Positions 8,662-19,169 of a stretch of DNA of 64,000 nt are shown here, one piece after another (the first letter of the stretch is position 1; every line of letters begins with the position of its first letter). Under the pieces are notes generated by a model. That model ran no database searches. It had not been told where the DNA came from and saw only the letters and a list, made by a program, of their open reading frames with translations. Where the stretch lies: assembly GCA_016710235.1 (NCBI GenBank), contig JADJLG010000001.1, positions 2,655,501 to 2,719,500 on the forward strand. Direction: 5' to 3'. The stretch comes from Saprospiraceae bacterium (GTDB lineage Bacteria; Bacteroidota; Bacteroidia; Chitinophagales; Saprospiraceae). Position numbers and translations under genes: made by a program.

Positions 8662-9537
8662 CTAAAGTGAATTTGGAACATGCAATCTGCAATTCACACC
8701 CAAGCCAAAATGAAATCCTAAGACGTTCTGGTATTCTCCAAAAAACTCTGCTGATATCTTTTGAGTCATCTTGTATTTCGTCCCAATGCTCACGCCATTA
8801 GTTCTACTTTGATATCCTAGCCATACTCCGATTTTTTGGTGTGGAAAATACTCAACTCCAAAATGAATACTTATCGGATAGTCGCTTTGTTTTTGAAGCT
8901 CTGCATTGAAGTTGACAAATTCTAATGGGCAATAGTTCACACCAAATGCATAGAGTGCGGGTAAGGTAAAAAGATTTGGTTTTGATTCGACGGGCAATGG
9001 ATTTCTAACCATACCACCTAAAAGCACATGATCAATTAACTTAAATTGAAAACCGCCTGATACAATTATACCGTATTGATTTTCTGCCTCAGGCAAACTT
9101 CTCATCATCCCTGACACCGAAATTCCCAGTGCTGCATCTTTTTTAATTAATCTTGACCAAGCAAAGTTAGCCAGGCTCTCATTTAGCTCTGGAGATCCAT
9201 CGTAATTCAATGAAAAATTAAATCCATTTCTTGACTGCAGTTTAAAGTCGTATGCAAGATTGCCTTGATACAAACCAGAAACCCCATAGTAATTTGAAGC
9301 TAGGAAGTACAGCCCATTACTTTTGGTCAATACACTATGTGCAGGATTGTTTAGTCCGTTCTGAGGGTTATACATTACTGCACCTGTCCTTCCACTCGCT
9401 ATACTTTTGGCGTCTCTCAGAGTATACAAGACAGAATGTTGAGCTATTGTGATATTCTGAATAAATATTAAGCAAGAAATCAATAGAAATCCTTGTCTAT
9501 GAACCGACAGACAATCTTTCGTAAGTAAACTCCTCAT
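8662..9537 (-). CDS. Outer-membrane beta-barrel protein, PorV/UPF0164-like
   Basis: A 291-residue protein with a signal peptide (about residues 12-33, ending TIAQ) and then alternating beta-strand sequence to the C-terminus. The start of the mature part, RDAKSIASGRTGAVMYNPQ...NNPA, resembles the N-terminal pattern of PorV/FadL-like Bacteroidota barrels, where a GxG turn is followed by an NPA motif. Glycine- and aromatic-rich hairpins such as NLAYDF and GVWLGYQSR fit a barrel. The role may be T9SS-associated or transport; this is not settled. It precedes mqnB with 1 base between them, so the two form an operon, though a functional link is not obvious. Confidence 0.7.
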   Translation of the reverse strand: MRSLLTKDCLSVHRQGFLLISCLIFIQNITIAQHSVLYTLRDAKSIASGRTGAVMYNPQNGLNNPAHSVLTKSNGLYFLASNYYGVSGLYQGNLAYDFKLQSRNGFNFSLNYDGSPELNESLANFAWSRLIKKDAALGISVSGMMRSLPEAENQYGIIVSGGFQFKLIDHVLLGGMVRNPLPVESKPNLFTLPALYAFGVNYCPLEFVNFNAELQKQSDYPISIHFGVEYFPHQKIGVWLGYQSRTNGVSIGTKYKMTQKISAEFFGEYQNVLGFHFGLGVNCRLHVPNSL

Positions 9538-9615
9538 TACTTATTATCCATATTTGAGGGCAAACTACAATATTTTTTCGGATACATGTACCTTTGTCCA
9601 AAGTTAATACTCAAA

Positions 9616-11163
9616 ATGACAGACAAATTTATAAGTCAAATTCAATCGGCATATCAGTTTTCAGGCGAATCCATACTGCTTGGGGCAGGGATGTTAGATG
9701 GAAAGGTTTTTGCTGAATGCCCGGTTTCTATACCTCTCAAAACCATTAATAGACATGGATTGATCGCAGGGGCAACCGGTACGGGAAAAACCAAATCTTT
9801 GCAACTTACTGCGGAACAACTCAGTCACAAAGGAGTCTCTTGTGTTTTGTTGGATATTAAGGGTGACTTAAGCGGAATTGCTTTGGAAGGCACACAAAAT
9901 CAAAAAATTGCTGAACGAAGTTCACTTATCGGGATGGAGTGGATCCCTCAAGGTAATTTTGTGGAGCTACTCAGTATCTCAGATCAAAAAGGTGCTCGAT
10001 TGAGGGCTACTGTATCTGAATTTGGTCCGGTTCTATTTTCAAAAATATTAGGTTTGAATGATACTCAGGAGGGTGTTATTTCTCTTGTCTTTAAATTTTG
10101 TGATGACAATGGTTTATTGCTTTTGGACCTTGAAGACTTCAAAAAAGTTTTGCAGTTTATCACGAACGAAGGGAAGGAAGTTATTCAAAAGGAATTTGGA
10201 ACTGTTTCCCCTGCTTCCGTGGGCACAATTTTAAGAAAGATCATCGAACTTGAACAGCAAGGAGCTTCCAAGTTTTTTGGTGAAAGATCATTTGAGGTGG
10301 ATGATTTGATTCGGACAGATCGACAAGGAAGGGGAGTAATCAGCATATTGAGAGCAGCCGATATTCAAGATAAGCCTAAGTTTTTTTCAACATTTATGCT
10401 TCAGATGCTGGCTGAGATCTATTCTAAATTTCCTGAAGCGGGTGATTTGGAAAAGCCAAAGCTGGTATTCTTTTTGGATGAAGCACATCTACTTTTTGAA
10501 GAAGCAACTCCAGCTTTGCTCAATCAGCTTGAAACAATTATCAAACTGATACGATCAAAAGGCATTGGTTTGATCTTTATCACTCAAAATCCAGATGATA
10601 TTCCTGAGTCTATTCTTGGCCAATTAGGTTTGAAGATCCAACATGCCCTGCGAGCATTTACTGCAAAGGATAGAAAAACAATAAAGGCAGCTTCTGAGAA
10701 TTATCCGATTACTGAGTATTATGATGTTTCCCAAAAAATTACTGAACTCGGTATTGGTGAAGCATTTGTGACTGCTCTAAACGAGAAAGGTATCCCGACG
10801 GCATTAGTGCAAACTATGATGTGTCCACCCCAATCACGAATGGATGTATTATCGGATTCTGAAATGGATAATATTTGTCAATCCAGTGAGATTGCAGCTT
10901 ATTACAATGAAGAAATAAACAGAGAATCTGCAGCAGAGATATTACAACAAAAAATAGACGAAGCAGAACAGACTTCACAAGAGCAAGAATCTGAAGATGA
11001 AAGGCTTGGCCGAAAAGAAAAAAGTACGCTTGACAAAATAATGGGAAGTACTGTTACCAGGCAAGTCGGCCGAACGGTAGCCAGGGAATTGACTCGTGGT
11101 TTACTGGGAATGTTTGGGATCAAACCTAAAACCACCAGAAGGAAAAAAACAGGTTGGTTTTAA
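9616..11163 (+). CDS. HerA-like ATPase (DUF853 / YjgR family)
   Basis: A 515-residue P-loop ATPase of the FtsK-HerA superfamily. The Walker A motif GATGTGKT is at residues 52-59, and the Walker B motif LVFFLDEAH lies near residue 283, followed by the sensor-like segment GIGLIFITQNPDDIPESILGQ split over the expected strand. The C-terminal part is charged (many EQESEDE residues), with a basic tail KTTRRKKTGWF. YjgR/DUF853 proteins are double-stranded DNA or macromolecule translocase-type ATPases with no settled role. ATG 9616 is preferred; an upstream in-frame ATG at 9586 adds ten poorly conserved residues. It stands alone and converges with the giant gene. Confidence 0.85.
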   Translation: MTDKFISQIQSAYQFSGESILLGAGMLDGKVFAECPVSIPLKTINRHGLIAGATGTGKTKSLQLTAEQLSHKGVSCVLLDIKGDLSGIALEGTQNQKIAERSSLIGMEWIPQGNFVELLSISDQKGARLRATVSEFGPVLFSKILGLNDTQEGVISLVFKFCDDNGLLLLDLEDFKKVLQFITNEGKEVIQKEFGTVSPASVGTILRKIIELEQQGASKFFGERSFEVDDLIRTDRQGRGVISILRAADIQDKPKFFSTFMLQMLAEIYSKFPEAGDLEKPKLVFFLDEAHLLFEEATPALLNQLETIIKLIRSKGIGLIFITQNPDDIPESILGQLGLKIQHALRAFTAKDRKTIKAASENYPITEYYDVSQKITELGIGEAFVTALNEKGIPTALVQTMMCPPQSRMDVLSDSEMDNICQSSEIAAYYNEEINRESAAEILQQKIDEAEQTSQEQESEDERLGRKEKSTLDKIMGSTVTRQVGRTVARELTRGLLGMFGIKPKTTRRKKTGWF

Positions 11164-11217
11164 ACTTGGCATTGATTCTGAAAAATTGTTCTGAAGTTAA
11201 TTCTCCATCACCATTTT

Positions 11218-14200
11218 TCACCTGACTAGGGTCATATCTCCGGAAAGTGTTTTTGAGCCTATTCCCGGTATTTCTATTTGAACTAGATAAACATATACTC
11301 CTGGATTCATCAGCGAACCATGAAATAATCCATTCCATCCTGTATGAGATTGAACGCTAACATCAGTTTCTCTATATACCTGTTCACCCCATCTGTCATA
11401 GATTACAAAATTGGCGATGATGGCGTTTGGATTTTGAGAAAACACCTTGAAGTGGTCATTGATATTATCTCCATTAGGTGAGAAAATATTTGGTATATAG
11501 ACATCATCTTCAAGCTTGACATTGATTTGAATGTTGATGAGAATTTCACATCCAAGACTATCCACCAACCTCAACTGATATGATGTATTTTGTGTAGGCG
11601 CTGCTTCTGGATTGAGGCAGTTATCGCAACTCAATCCAATCGATGGAATCCATTCAATGCTTGTTGGATTCATTGTTGTACTGACATCCAATTTTACACT
11701 CTGCCCTGGTGCAATGGTTAGGGATTTTGTATATTGAATTTGGTAAGAAACAAAATCTAAATTGATCGTTATCGTACTGTCACAACCATTCCGTGCGCCA
11801 TTTTTCAATTGTACTGTTCCACTTGGATGGTCGACGTTGAATACCGTCCCATTTATGATCAAATCTTCACCTTCACATAGAGTTTCTCTGATAAAATAGG
11901 AAGATTGTTGCAATAGATTAAATCGCACAAATACGATACTATCGCATCCTCCGGCAGACTGTCCATATAATGTATCATTTCCTGTTAGCTTTGAGGCGCT
12001 ATAATATTTATTATTTACGATTACACTATCTCCATCACAGAGTGATGATATGTAATTACTGGAAACCGCTTTGTCAAAAAACAATTTGATATGTAATATA
12101 CTATCACAGGCTAAATTGTTCTGGGAAGGGAATCTTTCAATTCCCGAAGGATTTGTAATGTCATATCTCGTGCCATTAATGGTCAAAAATTGATTTTCAC
12201 ACAGCCGGCTTTGTAAGTCTGTATTGATTTCGGGTTTGATGTAGAATGAGATTGAAATGATGCTGTCACAACCGTTCATACTTCCACCCGGAATGGTATC
12301 TCTGTACTGCGAATTATTTTTATCAAATTGAATTCCTCCTAAAGTGACTGAATCGGATTCACAAATGGTGTCCCGATAATTGAATTGCGAAATATTTTTA
12401 AGCTGTAAATTCACTTGGAAGATACTGTCGCAACCGAATATCGATCCACCTTTGATTGTATCCATCCCTGATAATTTAGACGCATTGTAATTTTTTCCAT
12501 TCAGTACTATTGATTCATTCGGACAAATTGAAGCAGAATAATTTCCAATATTAGTCTTGATGTAATTGATTTGAATGACAACAGTGGAATCGCAGCCATT
12601 TTGATCGGTTAAAATTTCTGTTCCACTCGGCCTCTGCTCCGAATATGTAGACCCATTGATACTAAATATTTCCCCAGGACAAGCATTCGGTTTAAAATCT
12701 ACTCTCACATCAGGAAGATAGAGCAAATTAATGCTTACAATACTATCGCAATTGCTATTGAATTGTTTTAATGTGACAATGCCACTTGGATTTGATTTCG
12801 AAAAATACTGCCCACCTATCAAAAATGAATCTCTAGAGCACAAGTTATTGCGAATAAAATTCGAGCTCACGGAAGCTAGGATATTTACATAAATAGAATC
12901 TTCATCAGGACAGAAATTTTGATTATATCCAAAAAGATAAATTAATCCTGTGTTTCTAATTGTATCTCCTGCTTGGAAATTTATCCCCTGACCAAGAGGA
13001 AGCGATGAATATATAGTGTTGTTTTGTACATTTTTTCCGGTAATATCAGGGAGTACCACGTATCCACACCCTGACAATGTGTCAATATGATCTATCTGAA
13101 TTTTTTCTTGGAAAATCAGAATAAATTTTGAACTGTCAACGGGACATGCAAATCCATCGCCAACTTTATATTGAACAAGGAAAGAGCCTGGTCCGGAAAT
13201 ATTACTATCCCAGATATTATTTGAAAGAATTGAATCATTTGGTAGATATGAGAATTTTCCGCCAACATCTGCAAGATTTAATAATGAACTCAGATCAATT
13301 TTGTCACCTTCACAGTAAAGACCTATGGTATCTCTGCCGGCTTCCACCTGCTTAACAACTTTGATACCGAGTGTAGCCGTATCATCCGGACAGCTTGAAT
13401 TGTTTGAAACAATATACTCAAAATCAAATGTGAATCCACTTTTTCCGGAAGTATTGAAAAAACTTTGATTGAGCGATCCTGTGTTTGCAGGGTCAATAAA
13501 TGTTCCATTAGGATCTCCTAGGCTTAATACGCTTCTTAAGTCAACAATATTTCCTTCACATACTGTGACAACATTATCTAATCCCGCATCTGGTGCTATA
13601 TCAATTAGTACATCAAAACTGTCTCTTGCATCACATGTGCCACTTTTGTCAAACAAATATACTACCTGTGCTTGTTTTACAGTATCTCCTGCTTGGAATT
13701 GCTTCCCTTTTCCAAAGTCAAGACTATAGTATGCAGCCTTCGATGAAAGCTGATTACCTAAGATATTGGGTAAAATATAGAAACCACAAACTGTTGTGTC
13801 AAATGGAGTAAAAAATTGTGGTCCTGGTTTAGCCTCTAAAAAAACTTGAACGGGAATCGAAAAACACTGTCCATCAATTGTGGCAGCCCATAGAGTATCC
13901 TTACTGGTATTTATTTTACCATTTACCAGTTGTTTTAATGAGCTATCTTGAGCAAAGATTACAAAAAGATTTTTATCTCCTCCATTGATTGAATCCACAA
14001 GGAAGCTCAAATCAAAAACTGCACGGCCTGTGCTATCTGCACATAGAATTATACTCGCTGATTTTGCAGCTGGTCTTTTGACAGATTCTAAAATGATTGG
14101 AATTGCTAAAGATTTACATGAGTCCTTGCTGATTTGTGCATAGATTGTATCTTTTACAGTAATGATAATAGGTGGATTAATAGGCATCGTCAACAAACTG

Positions 14201-16077
14201 TCATTGAACCATTTTATCAAAACACTGGTATCTCCACCTGTAAGTTGTTTTTTTATATCTACTAAATCAAAACTCGCCTGTCCCATACCATTGTCGCACA
14301 TTTTATCTGATACGAGTGGTATGGATAGCAGATTTATGACTCTCAAGTAAACATCAACAGGTTCTGAATCACATTTGCCATCAGAAACAACGGCAAAAAT
14401 ATGTTTTGTTTGGGTTTTATAAGGAGGCACTATAGGTATTAATAAATCCGGATCTTCATAGTAAGTAATTGTTTTTCCAGAGCCACCTATTCCGTTATCC
14501 AAATTAGTAAGTTGAAAAAGTGCAAATCCACCACCTTCATCACATTTGGTTTCAGCTGCGGGTATGGCTTTGGGTCGGTCCAAAACTACCAATCTGATGT
14601 CAACAGGTTTTGAAGTACACTCACCATCGTCGATAACTGCATATATTGTTTTCGTCTTGGATGTGTATGGTGGTGTTATTTCAATCGTCGCATTGATGTC
14701 TTCATAAAATTTTACTGTTCCGGAATTACCATTCAAGATAGTGTTGATCAAGTCGTCTAATGGAAATTCAGCTTCACCATTTCCCATATCACAACTTTCA
14801 TCGAAAGTAGCCCTTGCTCTTGGGATTTTAATTACGTCAAGCATTACAGGCACTAATGCTGACTTGCATTTCCCGCTCACAACTTGGGCATAAACTGTTG
14901 TCGAAACGGTCGTATATGGGGAACTAATTGGTTGGGTCCCAGCCATGTCTCTAAACCACTGTACTGTCCCTATGCTCCCATCTAAAATGATATCTTCGCC
15001 ATCGCTCAAAGTAAAAGTACCGGTTCCATTTCCTATTTGATTTTCACAGACTCTTATAGTTGTCGGTTTTGCTTTTGGGCATCTGACACTGATTAGAATC
15101 CTTTCTGTAAATTCTTCTCCACAACACATTGGATCCGGTTTAGGATCAATGATCCCAACGATCTCATAATCTTTGTCACACCATGAGTCAGGTATCTTAT
15201 ATACGTATGGACTAATGGTGCTTGGTGCCGGAGTGTAACTTGGTGCATTGACTCCCGGAGCTGCACAGCCATCATTTCCTACACCTCCAGCCCAAGTGTC
15301 ACCATCACCCATCAGCGAAGGATCATCGGTATCGTATTGGGCAGAAGAACTGCAGCCACATCCGTCAATGGAAAGCGTTTGATTTCGAAGTCCAGTTGAA
15401 GTGACATTTGAAAAAGCTCCAATGCTTCGATCACAGGTGCTCTGTGCAACAAATATTTTCAATCCGGTTCCACATACACCGCCAAAATCATAACTTGTAG
15501 AAGCAGAACTACTGGTGAACACAACTAATATTGCATTTGACGGTAAATTATAGGATCCACCTACAGGAGTAGCTGCACATCCTTGTATTAATCCAGCATT
15601 GCCTGCTGTCAGACTACAACTTCCACCTCCAATATGTCCATTACCAGGTCCAGCACTATTCGAAGGGTCGTAGGTAAAATTGAGATCGGAAGTATTGAAA
15701 CCACTACCTGTCCAAACTATGAAAAATTCATTGTCAGCTTCTGCACCACCACCACAAGCATCTATCATAAGTCCCACCAAAGAAGGACAAATCCTACAGG
15801 GTGGATTTGGGGTACTTATCGTTGAGAATCCAATGTAAGTTCCTTCACCGTTATAAGGGTTGAAGCCAAAATTGTCACTATAATAATAATTGATCTTTCC
15901 GCCGTTTGGTAAATCTCCACCTGTCAAAGTAATGGTAATGCTTTCACCGGAACACAGCTCACAAGAGGGTATGCAGTTCGGATTTGTAGTAGTGGTAATG
16001 ATATCGGGACATTGTGCAGAGACTGAATTTATAAGCCCAATAATTAATGTCAGCAAGAACGCTAAGTGCCTTTTCAT
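11218..16077 (-). CDS. Giant repeat-built surface protein, T9SS type B (gliding-motility-associated C-terminal domain)
   Basis: About 1,619 residues from the ATG at 16077 (an ATG at 16101 is possible). A signal peptide ending SVSAQ is followed by a cysteine-rich domain with the phrase MIDACGGGAEADNEFF, which resembles lamin-tail-like or adhesin domains of Saprospiraceae. At about 13820-15070 lie five repeats of roughly 75 residues, each opening with a Cys (for example CDMGNGEAEFPLDDL) and containing an aromatic YxDPxL-type strand. At about 11760-12860 lie seven repeats of roughly 55-60 residues, each from a Cys to a GCDSI or GCDST motif. The last 85 residues (IFSPNGDNINDHF ... YDRWGEQVY ... 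GVYVYLVQIEI) form a T9SS type B sorting domain. Likely an extracellular adhesin or filament; no enzyme motif was seen. Confidence 0.9.
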   Translation of the reverse strand: MKRHLAFLLTLIIGLINSVSAQCPDIITTTTNPNCIPSCELCSGESITITLTGGDLPNGGKINYYYSDNFGFNPYNGEGTYIGFSTISTPNPPCRICPSLVGLMIDACGGGAEADNEFFIVWTGSGFNTSDLNFTYDPSNSAGPGNGHIGGGSCSLTAGNAGLIQGCAATPVGGSYNLPSNAILVVFTSSSASTSYDFGGVCGTGLKIFVAQSTCDRSIGAFSNVTSTGLRNQTLSIDGCGCSSSAQYDTDDPSLMGDGDTWAGGVGNDGCAAPGVNAPSYTPAPSTISPYVYKIPDSWCDKDYEIVGIIDPKPDPMCCGEEFTERILISVRCPKAKPTTIRVCENQIGNGTGTFTLSDGEDIILDGSIGTVQWFRDMAGTQPISSPYTTVSTTVYAQVVSGKCKSALVPVMLDVIKIPRARATFDESCDMGNGEAEFPLDDLINTILNGNSGTVKFYEDINATIEITPPYTSKTKTIYAVIDDGECTSKPVDIRLVVLDRPKAIPAAETKCDEGGGFALFQLTNLDNGIGGSGKTITYYEDPDLLIPIVPPYKTQTKHIFAVVSDGKCDSEPVDVYLRVINLLSIPLVSDKMCDNGMGQASFDLVDIKKQLTGGDTSVLIKWFNDSLLTMPINPPIIITVKDTIYAQISKDSCKSLAIPIILESVKRPAAKSASIILCADSTGRAVFDLSFLVDSINGGDKNLFVIFAQDSSLKQLVNGKINTSKDTLWAATIDGQCFSIPVQVFLEAKPGPQFFTPFDTTVCGFYILPNILGNQLSSKAAYYSLDFGKGKQFQAGDTVKQAQVVYLFDKSGTCDARDSFDVLIDIAPDAGLDNVVTVCEGNIVDLRSVLSLGDPNGTFIDPANTGSLNQSFFNTSGKSGFTFDFEYIVSNNSSCPDDTATLGIKVVKQVEAGRDTIGLYCEGDKIDLSSLLNLADVGGKFSYLPNDSILSNNIWDSNISGPGSFLVQYKVGDGFACPVDSSKFILIFQEKIQIDHIDTLSGCGYVVLPDITGKNVQNNTIYSSLPLGQGINFQAGDTIRNTGLIYLFGYNQNFCPDEDSIYVNILASVSSNFIRNNLCSRDSFLIGGQYFSKSNPSGIVTLKQFNSNCDSIVSINLLYLPDVRVDFKPNACPGEIFSINGSTYSEQRPSGTEILTDQNGCDSTVVIQINYIKTNIGNYSASICPNESIVLNGKNYNASKLSGMDTIKGGSIFGCDSIFQVNLQLKNISQFNYRDTICESDSVTLGGIQFDKNNSQYRDTIPGGSMNGCDSIISISFYIKPEINTDLQSRLCENQFLTINGTRYDITNPSGIERFPSQNNLACDSILHIKLFFDKAVSSNYISSLCDGDSVIVNNKYYSASKLTGNDTLYGQSAGGCDSIVFVRFNLLQQSSYFIRETLCEGEDLIINGTVFNVDHPSGTVQLKNGARNGCDSTITINLDFVSYQIQYTKSLTIAPGQSVKLDVSTTMNPTSIEWIPSIGLSCDNCLNPEAAPTQNTSYQLRLVDSLGCEILINIQINVKLEDDVYIPNIFSPNGDNINDHFKVFSQNPNAIIANFVIYDRWGEQVYRETDVSVQSHTGWNGLFHGSLMNPGVYVYLVQIEIPGIGSKTLSGDMTLVR

Positions 16078-16332
16078 TCCCGAGATTGAATTTGACTGCA
16101 AGATAAGGACTTAAAATGAACAGGATATGAATTTTTGGTTCCTGGTACAAAACCCAACACGACGTTGAAAGCCCAGCATGTCTTCCATTAATAAATACAT
16201 CCGGTTCAAACCTACTTACTAATTCGCATCGAAATGCTCCACCTCCTGGTATTACAAATGCTCACGATTTTGATTGATCTATTTGTTGTGCTCCTCAAAT
16301 AGGCAGATTTCTTTTGAAATCGCTCACAGACT

Positions 16333-17400
16333 CTATGAAAATTTATCTCCGGATTTATCTTCCACTTCTTTTAGAAGTTTTTTAATATTTTGTTCTTCGT
16401 TTTTATCACATATCATCAATACAGTGTCAGTATTTACGACGATCATATTCCTCAATCCGTAAATTGCCAATAATTTTTTTTCTGTATTTTGTATGAGGCA
16501 ATCATTGGTTTGCAAGGCAAGTATGCCATTCCCAATCATTGCATTGGAATCTTCATTTTGTGGTAGATGATCATATAATGAGCCCCAGGAACCCAAATCA
16601 CTCCAACCAAAATTTACCTTTTTTACAAAAATTCTTTTTGATTTTTCAAGTATTGCATAGTCAATGGAAATGCTTTGGATAGATTCATAAATTTTCCTTA
16701 TATTATTATGAATATTCTCTTTGTTGAATTCTTCCAACCAACCCGGTAAATAAGCTTGAAATTCCTCGGATATTGTTTTCATATGCCACAAAAAAATTCC
16801 ACTGTTCCAAACATAATTACCTTGATGTAAATATTTTAATGCTGTATTATGGTCCGGTTTTTCGACAAAGTTTAACACAGGAAAAATGTTATCCTTTTCA
16901 AACGGATCAGAAACCGACTCGTTGTATTCTATATAACCGTACCCTGTATGAGGTATAGTAGCTTGAATTCCAAATGTGAGTAATGCACAATTATTTTCTA
17001 TAAAGTCAAAACCAACATTGCAATCTTCCACGAATTTATCTTCGTCTAAAATTATATGATCAGCAGGTGCAAACAACATGCTCGCATCTTCATCTTGTTG
17101 ATGGATTGAAGTTAAAGCAAATGCAACACAGGGAGCTGTATTCCTGCGAAATGGCTCACTCAGTATATTAGTTAAAGAAATAGCAGGACATTGTTGGATG
17201 ACTAAATTTCTGTAATTTTCATGTGTAACAATCCAAATGTTTTGCATACTTACTAATGTACTCAGTCGATCTACTGTTTGTTGCAGCAGAGACTTTCCTG
17301 TACCCAATATGTCTAAAAATTGCTTGGGTTTTTGGTTTCTGCTTAATGGCCAGAATCTCGACCCAACTCCTCCTGCCATAATTACTGCATGCCTGGCCAT
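16333..17400 (-). CDS. Mannose-1-phosphate guanylyltransferase
   Basis: A 355-residue nucleotidyltransferase predicted to make GDP-mannose from mannose-1-phosphate and GTP for capsule, O-antigen or glycoprotein synthesis. The N-terminal signature is present (MAGGVGSRFWPLSR at residues 8-21, then KPKQF), as are the FAPADH metal-binding motif, FVEKPD and WNSGIF. The C-terminal segment is a short left-handed helix-type region without the phosphomannose isomerase fusion of bifunctional ManC, so this is the monofunctional form. It is followed 25 bases further left-to-right by the POT transporter gene on the same strand; no mannosyltransferase or phosphomannomutase is adjacent. Confidence 0.9.
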   Translation of the reverse strand: MARHAVIMAGGVGSRFWPLSRNQKPKQFLDILGTGKSLLQQTVDRLSTLVSMQNIWIVTHENYRNLVIQQCPAISLTNILSEPFRRNTAPCVAFALTSIHQQDEDASMLFAPADHIILDEDKFVEDCNVGFDFIENNCALLTFGIQATIPHTGYGYIEYNESVSDPFEKDNIFPVLNFVEKPDHNTALKYLHQGNYVWNSGIFLWHMKTISEEFQAYLPGWLEEFNKENIHNNIRKIYESIQSISIDYAILEKSKRIFVKKVNFGWSDLGSWGSLYDHLPQNEDSNAMIGNGILALQTNDCLIQNTEKKLLAIYGLRNMIVVNTDTVLMICDKNEEQNIKKLLKEVEDKSGDKFS

Positions 17401-17425
17401 CTATACTTGATTTTATTGAATTGCA

Positions 17426-19057
17426 TTAATGAATCCCTTTTTCCTTCATGATCTGATTAAGCCATCTCAAAAGTAAAAACATTATCGCTGCAGCAAAGGC
17501 CAATAATATAAAATTGACATAAAAATATTGCGATTTCATCTCGTACTTATCCCACATTGTTGCAAGTACACCAGATAGTTTGTTGCCTATACTTGTAGAT
17601 AAAAACCATCCGCCCATCATGAGGGAAGTAATACGGACAGGACTTAGTTTTGATACCAGAGATAATCCCATCGGGCTTAGAAATAATTCACCTATTGTGA
17701 TGACTCCATAACTCATGATCAACCACCAGACACTTGCCTTTTGAGCACCATTGTGACCAGCCCATACGGCCCCAATCATAAAAACTACTGAAAATGCAGA
17801 AATGAGCAAACCCAATGCAATTTTTGCAGGAGTACTGGGTTCTTTTCGTTTCCGCCTTAGCCAGCTAAAAAATCCAATGACCAAAGGTGTTAGAATAATC
17901 ACCCATGCCGGGTTGATTGATTGACTTAAATTTGTAGACCAGACTGAAATTTTATCCCCTTCCGGTGGATTTAATTCAGGGGGATTATTTTTGAAGTAAG
18001 TTGGATAATTGAATTCTTTGACCACCATACCATTTGATTTCTGTATCCGAAACTGATCATCGTATAGTGCCACGCTATCTTTGCTGTATTGTATCTCTTT
18101 GGAAAGTCTGAGACTTTGGAAGACATTTTCAGAAACCCCGGATACCTGCCGATCTGTGTAGCGGTCTGCCCAAGTGTTCAGGGCAGATCCATTCTGTTTG
18201 AACACAGCCCAGAATAATATAACCACAGCAAAAATTGCCAACAATGCTGCGATAGGTCGCTTTTCGTCGCTACTCGCTTTAAAGTATATGGATGAATAAA
18301 AATAAAGCACAGGTATGCAAGCAAAAATGAATGAATCGGTGCTGTCCGATCCGAAGAATGATCCAGGTAAAAACCAACCTACTAAGCCAAATATTACCGA
18401 AGGCAACAAAATCAAGAATATAATCTTTGTGAAAGACATATCACCATCTTTGACACCTTTTTTGATATCAAATTGGATATAGTGTTTTGTCCCAATTATA
18501 AAAATAATTACTCCTAGCAACATTCCTATACCTGCTGCAATAAATGCATATGACCATCCTAACATGATTTGTAACGCGGCGCCAAAAAAATTACAAATGA
18601 ATGCTCCTATATTTATACCCATATAGAAAATATTGTAGCCTTCATCCTTTTTGTCGATATATTTATCTTGATTATATACATTACCTAGAAGTGTTGATAT
18701 ATTGGGTTTGAATAAACCATTTCCAATTATCACAAGAAACATTGCTACATACAATACTGCTAGATTGTGTACAGCCATCAAACAATAACCTGCACCCATC
18801 AACAAGCCGCCAATAATAATAGATTTTCTATATGCCCAATAACGATCTGCTATCAATCCTCCTAGAAAGGGAGTGAGAAAAACAAGAGCAATGAAAGTAC
18901 CGTACAAGTCTGCAGACTCTGCTTCTGTCATTCCATAACCTGTTTCAACGTCTTTGAGATACAGAGTAAAAATTCCGATCATCAGGTAGTATCCGAATCT
19001 CTCCCACATTTCAGAAAAAAATAAAAAGGGTAGGGCACGGGGATGTTTAGACCACAT
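17426..19057 (-). CDS. Proton-coupled oligopeptide transporter (POT/PTR family, MFS)
   Basis: A 543-residue inner-membrane transporter with about 12-14 hydrophobic helices. The POT signature EMWERFGYYLM (ExxERFxYY) is at residues 16-26, and the motif GGLIADRYWAYRKSI follows in the next loop. A large hydrophilic loop around residues 290-380 (rich in charged and polar residues, including PPELNPPEGD) separates the two bundles, as in other bacterial members. The role is uptake of di- and tripeptides driven by protons. It lies between the manC-like gene and the aminotransferase gene, all on the - strand, with 25 and 112 bases between them. Confidence 0.92.
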   Translation of the reverse strand: MWSKHPRALPFLFFSEMWERFGYYLMIGIFTLYLKDVETGYGMTEAESADLYGTFIALVFLTPFLGGLIADRYWAYRKSIIIGGLLMGAGYCLMAVHNLAVLYVAMFLVIIGNGLFKPNISTLLGNVYNQDKYIDKKDEGYNIFYMGINIGAFICNFFGAALQIMLGWSYAFIAAGIGMLLGVIIFIIGTKHYIQFDIKKGVKDGDMSFTKIIFLILLPSVIFGLVGWFLPGSFFGSDSTDSFIFACIPVLYFYSSIYFKASSDEKRPIAALLAIFAVVILFWAVFKQNGSALNTWADRYTDRQVSGVSENVFQSLRLSKEIQYSKDSVALYDDQFRIQKSNGMVVKEFNYPTYFKNNPPELNPPEGDKISVWSTNLSQSINPAWVIILTPLVIGFFSWLRRKRKEPSTPAKIALGLLISAFSVVFMIGAVWAGHNGAQKASVWWLIMSYGVITIGELFLSPMGLSLVSKLSPVRITSLMMGGWFLSTSIGNKLSGVLATMWDKYEMKSQYFYVNFILLAFAAAIMFLLLRWLNQIMKEKGIH

Positions 19058-19169
19058 AATTTATAAAATTTGAAAATTGAAAAATGGATTGCTCAAAGGC
19101 AAAATATTTATTGTCTTTTAATGTATCTTAATTTAATTGAATCACTTGGATTATATCAAAAGACTGGTT

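Noticed and set aside
11760..15070. Regular repeats that might be taken for a CRISPR array
   Set aside because: The units are in-frame protein repeats that diverge in sequence, with no short exact repeat or unique spacer pattern.
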